Source of the DNA: JBMORL01 sp049322335
Lineage (GTDB): Bacteria > Bacteroidota > Bacteroidia > Flavobacteriales_D > UBA2798
Assembly: GCA_049322335.1 (NCBI GenBank)
Contig: JBMORL010000132.1
Location: 1 to 43,209, forward strand
Reading direction: 5' to 3'
Length of the DNA stretch: 43,209 nt
Part shown: positions 1-7,561 of the stretch, piece after piece
Numbering within the stretch: the first letter of the stretch is position 1
Layout of the letters: the number at the start of each line of letters is the position of its first letter
The notes under the pieces: model-generated
Databases searched by the model: none
Told to the model about the DNA's origin: nothing
Seen by the model: only the letters and a program-made list of their open reading frames with translations
Position numbers and translations under genes: made by a program

Positions 1-273
1 TTACCTGCTCCCGCCCGTGCGCAAAAAATTTATGGTAAAGTTTCAGTTTCATTTATTGTTGAATCCGATGGAACACTATCGAATATCGAAATTGTAAAAA
101 GTTTGGGATACGGATGTGATGAAGAATTAATTCATTGTATTAAAAAAATGCCTCCGTGGAAACCTGCAATGTCTAACGGAAAACCTGTTCGTACACGCTG
201 GGTGATTCCCGTAGTTTTCGGGGATCCGCCTTCCAATAAAAAACTAAAATATGAATACGGTAAAAATCATTAA
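1..273 (+). CDS. TonB C-terminal domain protein (5' partial)
   Basis: The frame is open from the first base and ends at the TAA at 271-273, giving 90 residues. The layout fits a TonB C-terminal domain: a GKVSVSFIVESDG strand, then SNIEIVKSLGYGCDEELIHCIKKMPPW, then KPVRTRWVIPVVF. This is the usual V.F.V...G......v.....g.d.ea.r.......W.P....G.pv......p..F pattern. Such proteins couple the inner-membrane proton motive force to outer-membrane transporters, or occur as stand-alone periplasmic domains in Bacteroidota. The N-terminus lies outside the window, so a transmembrane anchor cannot be checked. It overlaps the next gene by 23 bases, which suggests co-transcription. Confidence 0.8.
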   Translation, partial: LPAPARAQKIYGKVSVSFIVESDGTLSNIEIVKSLGYGCDEELIHCIKKMPPWKPAMSNGKPVRTRWVIPVVFGDPPSNKKLKYEYGKNH

Positions 274-760
274 TTCACTCGAAAAAAACAAACCGGTATT
301 TCAGTCTTTGTTAGCGGAAACGGAAAACGATCTTATCACCTGGAAACCTTCTCCCGAAAAATGGTGTTTGCTGGAAATAGTTTGTCATTTATACGATGAA
401 GAACGCGAAGATTTCCGGGCACGGGTAAAACATACTCTCGAAACTCCTTTCAATCCGCTTCCTCCCATCGATCCGCAGGGTTGGGTGACTTCACGGAACT
501 ATATGGAATGGAATTATGAAGAAACCGTAAAAAAATTTCTTACTGAAAGAGAACAGTCAGTGCAGTGGCTGAAATCTTTGAATGAGCCACAATGGAAAAA
601 TGCCTATCAGCATCCTAAATTCGGGGCCATGTCAGCCGGAATGTTTCTTTCCAACTGGCTTGCGCATGATTACCTGCACGTCCGCCAGATTATCAAACTG
701 AAATTCGATTATCTGAAACATATCTCAGGCGAAAACCTGAAATACGCAGGAGAGTGGTAG
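251..760 (+). CDS. DinB family protein (putative metal-dependent hydrolase/transferase)
   Basis: This 169-residue protein has the DinB/YfiT four-helix-bundle layout. Candidate metal ligands are His46 (in the CHLYDEERED segment) and the pair His139 and His143 (in AHDYLHVRQ). That is the usual three-histidine arrangement, with one ligand in helix 2 and two in the last core helix. The motif WKPSPEKWCLLEIVCHL is the typical N-terminal DinB_2 signature (w.p...kWs..Eil.Hl). Family members include thiol-dependent S-transferases and enzymes of unknown substrate, so the specific reaction cannot be named. The ATG at 251 lies inside the 3' end of the TonB-like gene, which suggests translational coupling. 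The length is normal for the family. Confidence 0.85.
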   Translation: MNTVKIINSLEKNKPVFQSLLAETENDLITWKPSPEKWCLLEIVCHLYDEEREDFRARVKHTLETPFNPLPPIDPQGWVTSRNYMEWNYEETVKKFLTEREQSVQWLKSLNEPQWKNAYQHPKFGAMSAGMFLSNWLAHDYLHVRQIIKLKFDYLKHISGENLKYAGEW

Positions 761-784
761 TTAACATTCTTTGCAGATAGAATA

Positions 785-3505
785 TCATTTCACAGGTTTT
801 TCTGCATTGATCTTATCTATCAACTCCTTCGTAGACTGATCCTGACCTTTTTCATACGCTTCTTCGGCCACGGGCAGAGCTTCATCGTAATGTTTCAATT
901 TATACAGCAGCCATGCTTTGGTGTCGAGATACATCCAGTCACGCGAGATAGTAATACTTATATCCGACCATGTTGTTGCTGCTTCAAGCAAAACCGGATT
1001 TTCAGATTCTTCATACACTCTCCATGCATATTCATTCAGAAACCGGGCATCATCGGGATGTGTAGCATCTTTATACAATCCATAAAATTCTTCGATGGAT
1101 GTTTTTAATTCCTCTATCTCTTCCTGAGTTTTTGCATCCGCAAGTCCGCCTTCTGAAACCGGTGCGAAAAAGTGACGCTGAAATTTTTCCTGTTGTTGTT
1201 GCTTTTGAAACGAAGTATAGTTGAACGTTAAATAAGTCATTACAAATCGTGTATAGGGAAAATAATAAAGCACAGTAACACCCATCAGTATAAAAACGGT
1301 TCGTTGCAGGAACGGCCTGATTTTTTTTCTGAAAATAAATGTTAGCACAGTGGCAATGGTTAGCAGGGATAATGAAATAAAATACAATTCCGATCCTCCG
1401 CCCCAGTGATTCATCTTAAAAAGAATTGCCATCAACCCTGTGCCTATGGAAAAACTCATAAAGTAACCCAGCCATGCAGGACCTTCCGGTAATTTTTTTA
1501 CAAAGAAAAAATAGAATGAAAGGGCAATGAGTCCAACAACGATCAGTACCGAGGCACCGGGCCAGTGAAAGCATTTGAACATATACCCGAGAAAGAAAAA
1601 TGAGAATCCCACTTTGAATCCTGTCTCCAGTAATTTATGAAAAGAAGCAGAAGAACCAAATGCAGTAGTGTTATCATGTTTGATCCATGATACTTTAACA
1701 GGAACAAATAAGCTAAGCATATGATGAATAAACAAAAATGTAAATCCGGCAAGCATCACAAAATTGGCAACCGGAATCCGGAATGATTTAAGTAATAAAG
1801 CCATGATGATCAATCCCCAGCTTACCCAATTCACATATTTATTCACCCTGAAATAAAATTCCTGGATCCCGGTTTTGAAATTTTTGAAATGTTCGTTGAT
1901 AGCACCAAAGCGGAAATAAAACAATGACAAAAGCGCAATAAACAATAGTATAAATGATAATTGTACAGAAATAAAAAAACCACCGGTTATTACGATCACA
2001 AAAAACATACTGATTCCGAGTGTCCGGAAAAAGCGCATGTATTCGATAATGGGAAATAATTCATCCTGCTTTTTATATCCTGCACGCAGCGATTCCCGCA
2101 CTTTTTCATTATATGGTTTTATTCCGGTGGGATTTTTACTGTCAAGGGTGATCAGATTTTCTTCCTTTTGATTAAATGCTTTTGAAAGTTGCAGTGATTT
2201 TTCAATCTGATCGGCCAGCAAGCTGAATCGTAGTCGGGATGCAATTACAGAAAGAAAGAAAACAGAGCAAAACAATGTTTCGTAACACAAAATGGTCATT
2301 AATCCTCTTTTGCTCATTAACAATTCTGTGGCAGCATTCAGATCGTTTTTTCCTTCCAGCATAATAATATCTTCTATTACCTGCATTAACCCGCTGTGGA
2401 AAATAGAAATGTTCTCGGCAGAAAATTCTCCCGAAGAAACCAGTGTAAGAAACCCGCTGAAGGCCAGTGCCCCAAATAATGCCGCTTCAATCACATAGGC
2501 ATTCATCTTTTCTGTTTCCGATTTCATTCCCACTTCCAGTGACACAATTTCTTCATCGTTTTCATCGGCTGAAAGATCTTCTCTCAATTCCCTGTGTTTT
2601 TTTTCTTCCAGCTGATGCATCATGTCTTTGTATACCGGAACGGTTTTGGAGAAGTGTTTCAGTAAAACCAAAAGATAGGATCCGAAAACAATAGCAAGAA
2701 ACAACAGGATGACCAGCTCAACTCCTTCCATTAAAAATGAAGTAAATAACATCCCCTGTATCACTAAAAGAAAAATAAGCAGGTAATTCCATGCAGAATT
2801 CCGGATGGTGATACTTATATTGTGTAATCCTGTTTTATTCAGTAATGCCTGTGTGGCATTCAAAACATTTTTTTCCCTGTATATACAATATAAAAGAACA
2901 AACAATGGGATCAGTGTGATCTGAAATAAAAGAAAAGCACTCAACTGGTCAAGGCCAATCATCTTTGCGGGAGTTTCAAACCCATCATTCCTGAAAATAA
3001 ACAAAGATATCCAGCGGATACAAAAATCCATCATCACCGGTTTCAATGAAGCGGGAACACTTATTCGTGTAAAAAATTTATTTTCTTTTTTCAGTTCCAG
3101 CCATTCTTTCGCTTTTTGCTGACTTTTTTTTCTTTCGTTATCGGAAAGCCCGGAAGTGGAAACAATTTCTTCAAAAACCTGTTGGTTAAAATTACCGGGA
3201 ACATAATCCTCCCTGTTCTCATCCAGCATCCGTAATAATTCTGTCAGAGAGATAATTTCCTGTTTTTCTTCAGATGAAAACTTTATCATCTTTTCACCCA
3301 GGGAAGCATTTTCTTTTATTTTTCTTCCCAAAGCCTTTCCTGCATTGATGGCCTCATCAGTTACCGATGAATCCTGATCCGCGGCATATATTTCATTCAC
3401 TGTTTCCCGCCATTCAATCCATACCAAATTCTTAACCGATTTGTCTTTTTGACGGAAATAAGTAATGAGAAATGATGCAGATTCTATGATGGCGGGTTTA
3501 TTCAT
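785..3505 (-). CDS. Large polytopic membrane protein with GldL-like FKxxHW motifs and C-terminal TPR-like region
   Basis: This 906-residue protein belongs to no family I can name with confidence. A soluble N-terminal region of about 165 residues is followed by roughly 12 hydrophobic segments between about residues 165 and 760. Among them is a charged loop around residues 300-330 rich in Glu and Asp. Two motifs sit at membrane-segment ends 53 residues apart: FKCFHWPGA (643-651) and FKMNHWGGG (696-704). The first resembles the FKxxHxPGA motif in the membrane helices of GldL/PorL, the T9SS motor protein. The C-terminal 130 residues are soluble and TPR-like (YAWRVYEESENP, AWLLYKLKHYDEALP). It is transcribed divergently from ogt, with 41 bp between the starts. 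A role in gliding or secretion is only suggested by the motif. Confidence 0.7.
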   Translation of the reverse strand: MNKPAIIESASFLITYFRQKDKSVKNLVWIEWRETVNEIYAADQDSSVTDEAINAGKALGRKIKENASLGEKMIKFSSEEKQEIISLTELLRMLDENREDYVPGNFNQQVFEEIVSTSGLSDNERKKSQQKAKEWLELKKENKFFTRISVPASLKPVMMDFCIRWISLFIFRNDGFETPAKMIGLDQLSAFLLFQITLIPLFVLLYCIYREKNVLNATQALLNKTGLHNISITIRNSAWNYLLIFLLVIQGMLFTSFLMEGVELVILLFLAIVFGSYLLVLLKHFSKTVPVYKDMMHQLEEKKHRELREDLSADENDEEIVSLEVGMKSETEKMNAYVIEAALFGALAFSGFLTLVSSGEFSAENISIFHSGLMQVIEDIIMLEGKNDLNAATELLMSKRGLMTILCYETLFCSVFFLSVIASRLRFSLLADQIEKSLQLSKAFNQKEENLITLDSKNPTGIKPYNEKVRESLRAGYKKQDELFPIIEYMRFFRTLGISMFFVIVITGGFFISVQLSFILLFIALLSLFYFRFGAINEHFKNFKTGIQEFYFRVNKYVNWVSWGLIIMALLLKSFRIPVANFVMLAGFTFLFIHHMLSLFVPVKVSWIKHDNTTAFGSSASFHKLLETGFKVGFSFFFLGYMFKCFHWPGASVLIVVGLIALSFYFFFVKKLPEGPAWLGYFMSFSIGTGLMAILFKMNHWGGGSELYFISLSLLTIATVLTFIFRKKIRPFLQRTVFILMGVTVLYYFPYTRFVMTYLTFNYTSFQKQQQQEKFQRHFFAPVSEGGLADAKTQEEIEELKTSIEEFYGLYKDATHPDDARFLNEYAWRVYEESENPVLLEAATTWSDISITISRDWMYLDTKAWLLYKLKHYDEALPVAEEAYEKGQDQSTKELIDKINAEKPVK

Positions 3506-3546
3506 GCCTAAATATAGTTATTTTTACAAATTCATAAATATTCCCG

Positions 3547-4053
3547 ATGAGTATTTCAGGCTTACATCAGCTTTCCATGTCTTCCCCCCTGGGAGATGTT
3601 TTTCTTCAGGCAACCGAAAAAGGCGTCCATGCAGTTTTTTTTACAGATGAGAATAAAGAAAAACTTGAAAACACGGCTGATCCGTGGCCTCACCTCTTAC
3701 TGGCAAAGAAACAAATGGAAGAATATTTTGAAGGAAAACGGAAAGAATTTCAATTGTCATTCGATCTTTCGGGCTCTGCTTTTCAGAAAAAAGTATGGGA
3801 ATTACTGATGGATGTTCCTTTCGGTTCCCAGCGATCCTACCTCGATCAGGCGAAAATATATGGCGATCCCAAAGCAATTCGTGCCATTGCCAAAGCCAAC
3901 GGAGAAAATCCTGTTGCCATTATCATTCCCTGTCACCGTATCGTGGGCACCGATGGCAGTCTTACCGGTTATGCCGGTGGATTGTGGAGAAAAAAATGGC
4001 TGCTCGAACACGAGCTGAAATTTTCCGGCAAAGAACAGTTTTCACTTTTTTGA
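3547..4053 (+). CDS. ogt: Methylated-DNA--protein-cysteine S-methyltransferase
   Basis: This suicide DNA-repair enzyme transfers the alkyl group from O6-alkylguanine (or O4-alkylthymine) to its own cysteine. The active-site motif IPCHRIVG places the acceptor at Cys129. The helix-turn-helix segment before it (GSQRSYLDQAKIYGDPKAIRAIAKANGENP) has the family's conserved Ser-Tyr and Asn, and the closing GYAGGLWRKKWLLEHE segment is also canonical. At 168 residues it matches stand-alone Ogt/MGMT proteins and lacks the Ada regulatory domain. The stop is followed after only four bases by the TTG start of the ECF sigma gene, so the two are probably co-translated. Its promoter must lie in the 41 bp shared with the divergent membrane-protein gene. 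Confidence 0.95.
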   Translation: MSISGLHQLSMSSPLGDVFLQATEKGVHAVFFTDENKEKLENTADPWPHLLLAKKQMEEYFEGKRKEFQLSFDLSGSAFQKKVWELLMDVPFGSQRSYLDQAKIYGDPKAIRAIAKANGENPVAIIIPCHRIVGTDGSLTGYAGGLWRKKWLLEHELKFSGKEQFSLF

Positions 4054-4057
4054 TCCT

Positions 4058-4624
4058 TTGGAAGAAAAAGAGCTGATAGAAAAAATAAAGGCAGGAGATG
4101 AAAATGCTTTCCGGTTGTTTTATGAAAAATTTCAATCACGCGTTTATAACACCGCCTTAAGTTATCTGCAAAACAGCAACGATGCAGAAGATATTACACA
4201 GGAAGTATTTATTGAAGTTCATCGCTCAGCACATCTTTTTAAAGGAGAATCTTCACTCAGTACCTGGGTATATCGCATCACCATCAACAAATGCAACGAC
4301 CTGGCGCGCCATCGCAAACGGAAAAAACGTTTTGCTTTTCTCACTTCACTTTTTGATAAAGATACCGATGAATTAAAACACGATGTCCCGCATTTCGATC
4401 ACCCCGGTGTTTTGCTGGAAAATAAAGAAGAAGCAAAAACTCTTTTTGCTCACATCGAAAACCTGCCCGAAAATCAGAAAACCGCTTTCCTCCTTTCACA
4501 GGTAGAAGAACTACCGCAAAAAGAAATAGCCGAAACCATGAACCTCTCGCAAAAAGCGGTAGAATCGCTGATCCAGAGGGCAAAAGCCAACCTGAGAAAT
4601 GCCATCGAAAAAAGTAAAAAATAA
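4058..4624 (+). CDS. RNA polymerase ECF-type sigma factor
   Basis: This 188-residue sigma-70 family protein contains only regions 2 and 4. Region 2 spans about residues 10-75, with FRLFYEKFQSRVYNTALSYL and DAEDITQEVFIEVH, which form the core-binding and -10-recognition helices. Region 4 spans about residues 130-183 (LPENQKTAFLLSQVEELPQKEIAE, then NLSQKAVESLIQRAKANLR), forming the helix-turn-helix that reads the -35 element. The linker is basic (RHRKRKKR). The start is TTG at 4058, because no ATG precedes region 2 in frame and the preceding gene ends at 4053. It is followed by a small membrane protein and a Spy/CnrX-like sensor, the layout of CnrHYX-type envelope-stress or metal-sensing cassettes. 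The inducing signal is unknown. Confidence 0.92.
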   Translation: MEEKELIEKIKAGDENAFRLFYEKFQSRVYNTALSYLQNSNDAEDITQEVFIEVHRSAHLFKGESSLSTWVYRITINKCNDLARHRKRKKRFAFLTSLFDKDTDELKHDVPHFDHPGVLLENKEEAKTLFAHIENLPENQKTAFLLSQVEELPQKEIAETMNLSQKAVESLIQRAKANLRNAIEKSKK

Positions 4625-4626
4625 CC

Positions 4627-4657
4627 GAAGGAAATCCCGCAAAACAACGTCCAACCA
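4627..4657 (+). promoter_or_regulatory. Putative ECF-type promoter GAAGGA-N15-CGTCCAACCA ahead of the anti-sigma gene
   Basis: GAAGGA (4627-4632) and CGTCCAACCA (4648-4657) are separated by 15 bases and end 9 bases before the ATG at 4667. The same two blocks with the same spacing occur at 5592-5622 before the YHYH gene. CGTC is a common -10 core of ECF sigma promoters. The assignment as a promoter is inference. Confidence 0.5.
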
Positions 4658-4666
4658 TAAACAGTA

Positions 4667-4957
4667 ATGCAAAACAACATAAATACCGAAAAAATTCTTG
4701 ACAGCCTGCAGGGGATGAAAAGAGCAGAAGCGCCTCCTTTTCTTTTTACCCGGATACAGGCACAACTGGATAAGAAAATTAACCTTGCCGGGAAAAAAGT
4801 GCCTGTAAAATGGGTAACGCTTTCTTTTGCCGGTTTGGCCCTTTTATGTATGATTAATTTTTTTGCACTCAGCCGCACTGCAAAAGCAGATAATTCTCCG
4901 AGTGAAGAAACATCTGCAGAAAATTATTTGACTACAGAAAACGGTTTTTACTATTAA
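4667..4957 (+). CDS. Small single-pass membrane protein, probable anti-sigma factor
   Basis: This 96-residue protein has a cytoplasmic N-terminal stretch of about 45 residues, one hydrophobic segment (VTLSFAGLALLCMINFFAL) at roughly residues 48-66, and a short polar tail that would face the periplasm. It does not match a family I recognise by sequence. Its place between an ECF sigma gene and a Spy/CnrX-like periplasmic protein is where the membrane anti-sigma factor sits in CnrHYX-like systems. There the N-terminal segment holds the sigma factor and the periplasmic partner controls release. The N-terminal part (NTEKILDSLQGMKRAEAPPF) resembles the short leader of Bacteroidota anti-sigma-like proteins. 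The function is inferred from position and topology only. Confidence 0.7.
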   Translation: MQNNINTEKILDSLQGMKRAEAPPFLFTRIQAQLDKKINLAGKKVPVKWVTLSFAGLALLCMINFFALSRTAKADNSPSEETSAENYLTTENGFYY

Positions 4958-4960
4958 TTT

Positions 4961-5431
4961 ATGAAAAAGGAAAAATTACTCATAACGATTATCCTTGTGC
5001 TGGTACTTATCAATTCAGCCACCCTCCTTTTTATGTGGATCAATCGCCCCCCTCATCCGGCACACCAACACGGTCCGCATCAACGCCCCGATAAAATGAT
5101 TATCGAACGTTTAAACCTGGATAATCAACAACAGGAAAAATTTTCGGATTTAAAGGAAGAACACCATTCCAATATGGTAAAGATCGATGAAGAACTGAAG
5201 GAAGTACGTAAAAAATATTTTTCACTTCTGAAAAATGATGCAAGGGATATTATCACAAAAGATTCCCTCGAACACCAGTTGGCTGTACTCGCCATAAAAA
5301 AAGAACAGGCTACCTACGATCATTTCGAACAACTAAAAAACCTCTGCAATCCCCAGCAACGCGAAAACTTTTATAAACTTACCGAAGAACTCTCCGAAAT
5401 CTTCTCCAGGCCGCCACCTCCCCGCAGGTAG
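4961..5431 (+). CDS. Periplasmic heavy-metal-sensor-like / Spy-CpxP-type protein, membrane anchored
   Basis: This 156-residue protein begins with an N-terminal membrane anchor (LLITIILVLVLINSATLLFMW, about residues 6-26). A His/Pro-rich linker follows (PPHPAHQHGPHQRP), then a long helical region with the LTxxQ-like element LNLDNQQQEKFSDLKEEHHSNM and a second Q-rich helix (NPQQRENFYKLTEELSEIF). This is the architecture of CnrX/ZraP/Spy-type periplasmic proteins, which bind metal or misfolded protein. The histidine cluster could bind metal, but that is inference. The gene starts 3 bases after the putative anti-sigma gene, so the two are almost certainly co-expressed. Its likely role is to sense the envelope signal that frees the upstream ECF sigma factor. 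Confidence 0.82.
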   Translation: MKKEKLLITIILVLVLINSATLLFMWINRPPHPAHQHGPHQRPDKMIIERLNLDNQQQEKFSDLKEEHHSNMVKIDEELKEVRKKYFSLLKNDARDIITKDSLEHQLAVLAIKKEQATYDHFEQLKNLCNPQQRENFYKLTEELSEIFSRPPPPRR

Positions 5432-5482
5432 ATGACAATTAATGTAAGCATTGAAATTCACCGCAAGTGAATAATCAGTAAA

Positions 5483-5572
5483 GCGCTAAGATTTATCTTA
5501 GCGCCAAACCATTACCTCCCTCCCCGAAAAAGGGGAGGGACAGACCCGTTTGACGATAGTCAAACAAGGGTC
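5483..5572. repeat. Cluster of three hairpins (intergenic palindromic element)
   Basis: Three stem-loops lie in a row after the sensor gene. The first pairs GCGCTAAGA (5483-5491) with TCTTAGCGC (5496-5504) around TTTA. The second pairs CCCTCCCC (5518-5525) with GGGGAGGG (5532-5539). The third pairs GACCC plus GTTTGAC with GTCAAAC plus GGGTC (5543-5572), with an AA bulge. No T run follows, so a classical terminator is not supported. The second and third hairpins, with the AGGGAGAGG that follows, resemble a dispersed intergenic repeat type common in Bacteroidota genomes, and a relative is seen near 29080-29145. Confidence 0.6.
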
Positions 5573-5591
5573 AGGGAGAGGCCCCCCGCGC

Positions 5592-5622
5592 GAAGGATTT
5601 CTTTTCATTCATCGTCCAACCA
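5592..5622 (+). promoter_or_regulatory. Putative ECF-type promoter GAAGGA-N15-CGTCCAACCA ahead of the YHYH gene
   Basis: GAAGGA (5592-5597) and CGTCCAACCA (5613-5622) are separated by 15 bases and end 13 bases before the ATG at 5636. It matches the element before the putative anti-sigma gene (4627-4657) in both blocks and in spacing, while the 15 bases between them differ. It may place the secreted YHYH protein under the same sigma factor. Confidence 0.5.
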
Positions 5623-5635
5623 AAAAACAACAGAA

Positions 5636-6865
5636 ATGAAAAACAGATTTCTACTTCTCCTCTTTATGGCTTCTGCCATTATTTCCAGTGCACAAGGCCC
5701 CGAAGTAACTTCATGGGTCATCAACACCACCGGGCAGGTAGGTTACCTCGGAATTTTAAGCAACGTGCAAACCGTTCAGTATACCACAACAGATGTATAT
5801 GTGTCGTGTACATGCATTCCGGGTTACGATATTGGTCCGTGGGCGGGAAATCCAAATACTCCTTCCAATCAGAATTTTTGTTATAAGATAACGAGAAATC
5901 CCGCGGAAAATACAGGAACAAAAACGGCAACAGCACTCGGACATATCGGTGTGTGGTCTAACGGGGTGAGCATATTCAATGCAAAGGATGCGTTCTCCTA
6001 CAACAACCAGGGAATATGGAACCAGGACGCCATTCCGAATGAAGGAGCAAGTTTTGACGATTGCCTCGGGCATCCTGCTCCCAATGGCGAATACCATCAT
6101 CACGTAAATCCAACCTGTTTGTATGATGATATGGATAGTTTGCAACACTCACCCATTATAGGTTATGCATTTGACGGTTTTCCGATTTATGGAGCCTACG
6201 GTTATGCGAATACAGATGGAACAGGTGGAATTAAAAGAATGGAAACAAGTTATTCACTAAGAAATATTACCACAAGAACCACTTTGCCTGATGGAACAGT
6301 ATTGAGTGCAGGCCAGTACGGCCCGAATGTTTCTGCTACCTATCCTCTCGGAAAATATATTGAAGATTATGAATATATTTCAGGCCAGGGCGATCTGGAT
6401 GAATACAACGGAAGATTTTGCGTAACACCCGATTACCCTGCGGGCATCTACGCCTATTTCGTTACCATTGACGGAAACCTCAATCCTGTATATCCCTATA
6501 CTATCGGAGCGTATTATTATGGAACCGTCCAAACCGGAAACACAGGCCCCGGATCAGGACACAATACTGTTCCCGGTGGGGCGGTAACGTATAATCCTTC
6601 CACTTCGGTAGAAACGATTAATTCCAATGAAAACATTTCGCTTTACCCCAATCCGTCAGAAGGGTTTTTCAGGATACAATTATTCAACATCAGCGAAAAT
6701 TATTCGGTGGTGATGTATGATGCCAATGGAAAAATGGTGTGGAATAAAAAATCATGCACTGATATTACCGATGTAGACGTCACCGGTTTTTCCACCGGAA
6801 TGTACTTGGTAAATATCATAACGGATTCCGGATTTCAGTTTTCGGAGAGAGTGATGAAGAGGTGA
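5636..6865 (+). CDS. YHYH-domain secreted protein with T9SS type A sorting domain
   Basis: This 409-residue protein has a signal peptide (MKNRFLLLLFMASAIISSAQ). The central domain carries the YHYH-family signature GEYHHHVNPTCLYDDMDS followed by SPIIGYAFDGFPIYGAYGY. In this copy the name-giving YHYH reads YHHH. Function in this family is not established; members are secreted and sometimes sit next to iron or copper genes. The last 75 residues form a type A T9SS sorting domain (SLYPNPSEGFF, then VVMYDANGKMVW and STGMYLVNI), so the protein should cross the outer membrane through T9SS and stay on the surface or be released. A promoter-like element shared with the upstream anti-sigma gene lies 13 bases before the start. 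Confidence 0.88.
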   Translation: MKNRFLLLLFMASAIISSAQGPEVTSWVINTTGQVGYLGILSNVQTVQYTTTDVYVSCTCIPGYDIGPWAGNPNTPSNQNFCYKITRNPAENTGTKTATALGHIGVWSNGVSIFNAKDAFSYNNQGIWNQDAIPNEGASFDDCLGHPAPNGEYHHHVNPTCLYDDMDSLQHSPIIGYAFDGFPIYGAYGYANTDGTGGIKRMETSYSLRNITTRTTLPDGTVLSAGQYGPNVSATYPLGKYIEDYEYISGQGDLDEYNGRFCVTPDYPAGIYAYFVTIDGNLNPVYPYTIGAYYYGTVQTGNTGPGSGHNTVPGGAVTYNPSTSVETINSNENISLYPNPSEGFFRIQLFNISENYSVVMYDANGKMVWNKKSCTDITDVDVTGFSTGMYLVNIITDSGFQFSERVMKR

Positions 6866-7561
6866 GAGGAGGAGATGTTAGGTGTCAGACTCAATGCAAT
6901 AGATAAACGGTGGGGTTTTTTATAGAGAATAGCTATTGTGAAACCAACTCCGCCAGGATTACCATCTTTGTGGAAAAATAAATCATATTGCAATTGAACC
7001 CCTTCAGGGTTCCTGTTATTTTTTATTTTTTTCCCCGCGCAGTTGCGCGGGGTTATTTATATTGAACCCATTTCAGGGTTCACGTTTTTATACGGCATAA
7101 ATGACGTTTCTTATATATTAATTAACCGGTAGCAGAAAAAAAATATGATTAATTTTCTAAACCGAAAATCTCTGTTTTCACCTTCCGTGAATCCCAACGG
7201 GATTCAATATAAATAACCCCGGATAATATCCGGGGTTATTCAAATCAAAAAAATCCTGAACCCTGAAGGGGTTCAATTGAAGTTTTCACAAGGTAGAAAA
7301 CGTATCATAATATAATTGAATTCTACCAGCAGCGTGTTTACATGGCAAGATGTCGCGCCTGCGGAGCTCGGGAAAAAATCTTATAAATTATTAACCACAA
7401 AGATGACATCCCTGCGGGATTCAGACCCAGGGAAAATATGCAGCTCCGCCAGGAGCGTCATTTTTGTAAAAAAATTAGTCACATTGTAATTGAACTCCGT
7501 TAGGAGTGGCATTTTGTATTTTTACTGCAGAAGATGAAGTGTTTAAATTTCGTGGATTTTG
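6866..7561. repeat. Non-coding block of dispersed palindromic repeats
   Basis: No credible gene lies in these 696 bases. Besides the mirrored element at 6991-7279, three related short motifs are present: CTCCGCCAGGATTACCATC at about 6949-6967, CTCCGCCAGGAGCGTCAT at about 7453-7470, and CTCCGTTAGGAGTGGCATTT at about 7495-7514, each followed by a TTTGT- or TTGTA-like stretch. They look like degenerate copies of one short palindromic unit (CTCCnnnAGGAG). Such units are common in Bacteroidota intergenic DNA and are often related to REP-type elements. Confidence 0.65.
6991..7279. repeat. Mirrored three-hairpin inverted repeat
   Basis: The left arm holds palindromes A (GAACCCCTTCAGGGTTC, 6996-7012), B (CCCCGCGC...GCGCGGGG, 7033-7052) and C (GAACCC...GGGTTC, 7064-7081). 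The right arm holds them in reverse order: C' (GAATCCCAACGGGATTC, 7189-7205), B' (CCCCGGAT...ATCCGGGG, 7217-7235) and A' (7258-7274). A and A' with their flanks form a perfect 22-bp inverted repeat (6991-7012 against 7258-7279). The 107-bp centre is AT-rich. The symmetry resembles a MITE or REP cluster with no transposase gene. Confidence 0.75.

Noticed and set aside
3795..4076. Open frame of 93 residues overlapping ogt
   Set aside because: A shadow of ogt in another frame; its composition (many Ser, Arg, His, Cys) is typical of out-of-frame reading.
5483..5572. Rho-independent terminator after the sensor gene
   Set aside because: Good hairpins are present but none is followed by a T run, so it is listed as a repeat.
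6991..7514. Regularly spaced short repeats that could be taken for a CRISPR array
   Set aside because: The repeats are palindromic hairpins of several sequence types in mirrored order, with unequal spacing and no cas genes; a CRISPR needs direct repeats of one unit.
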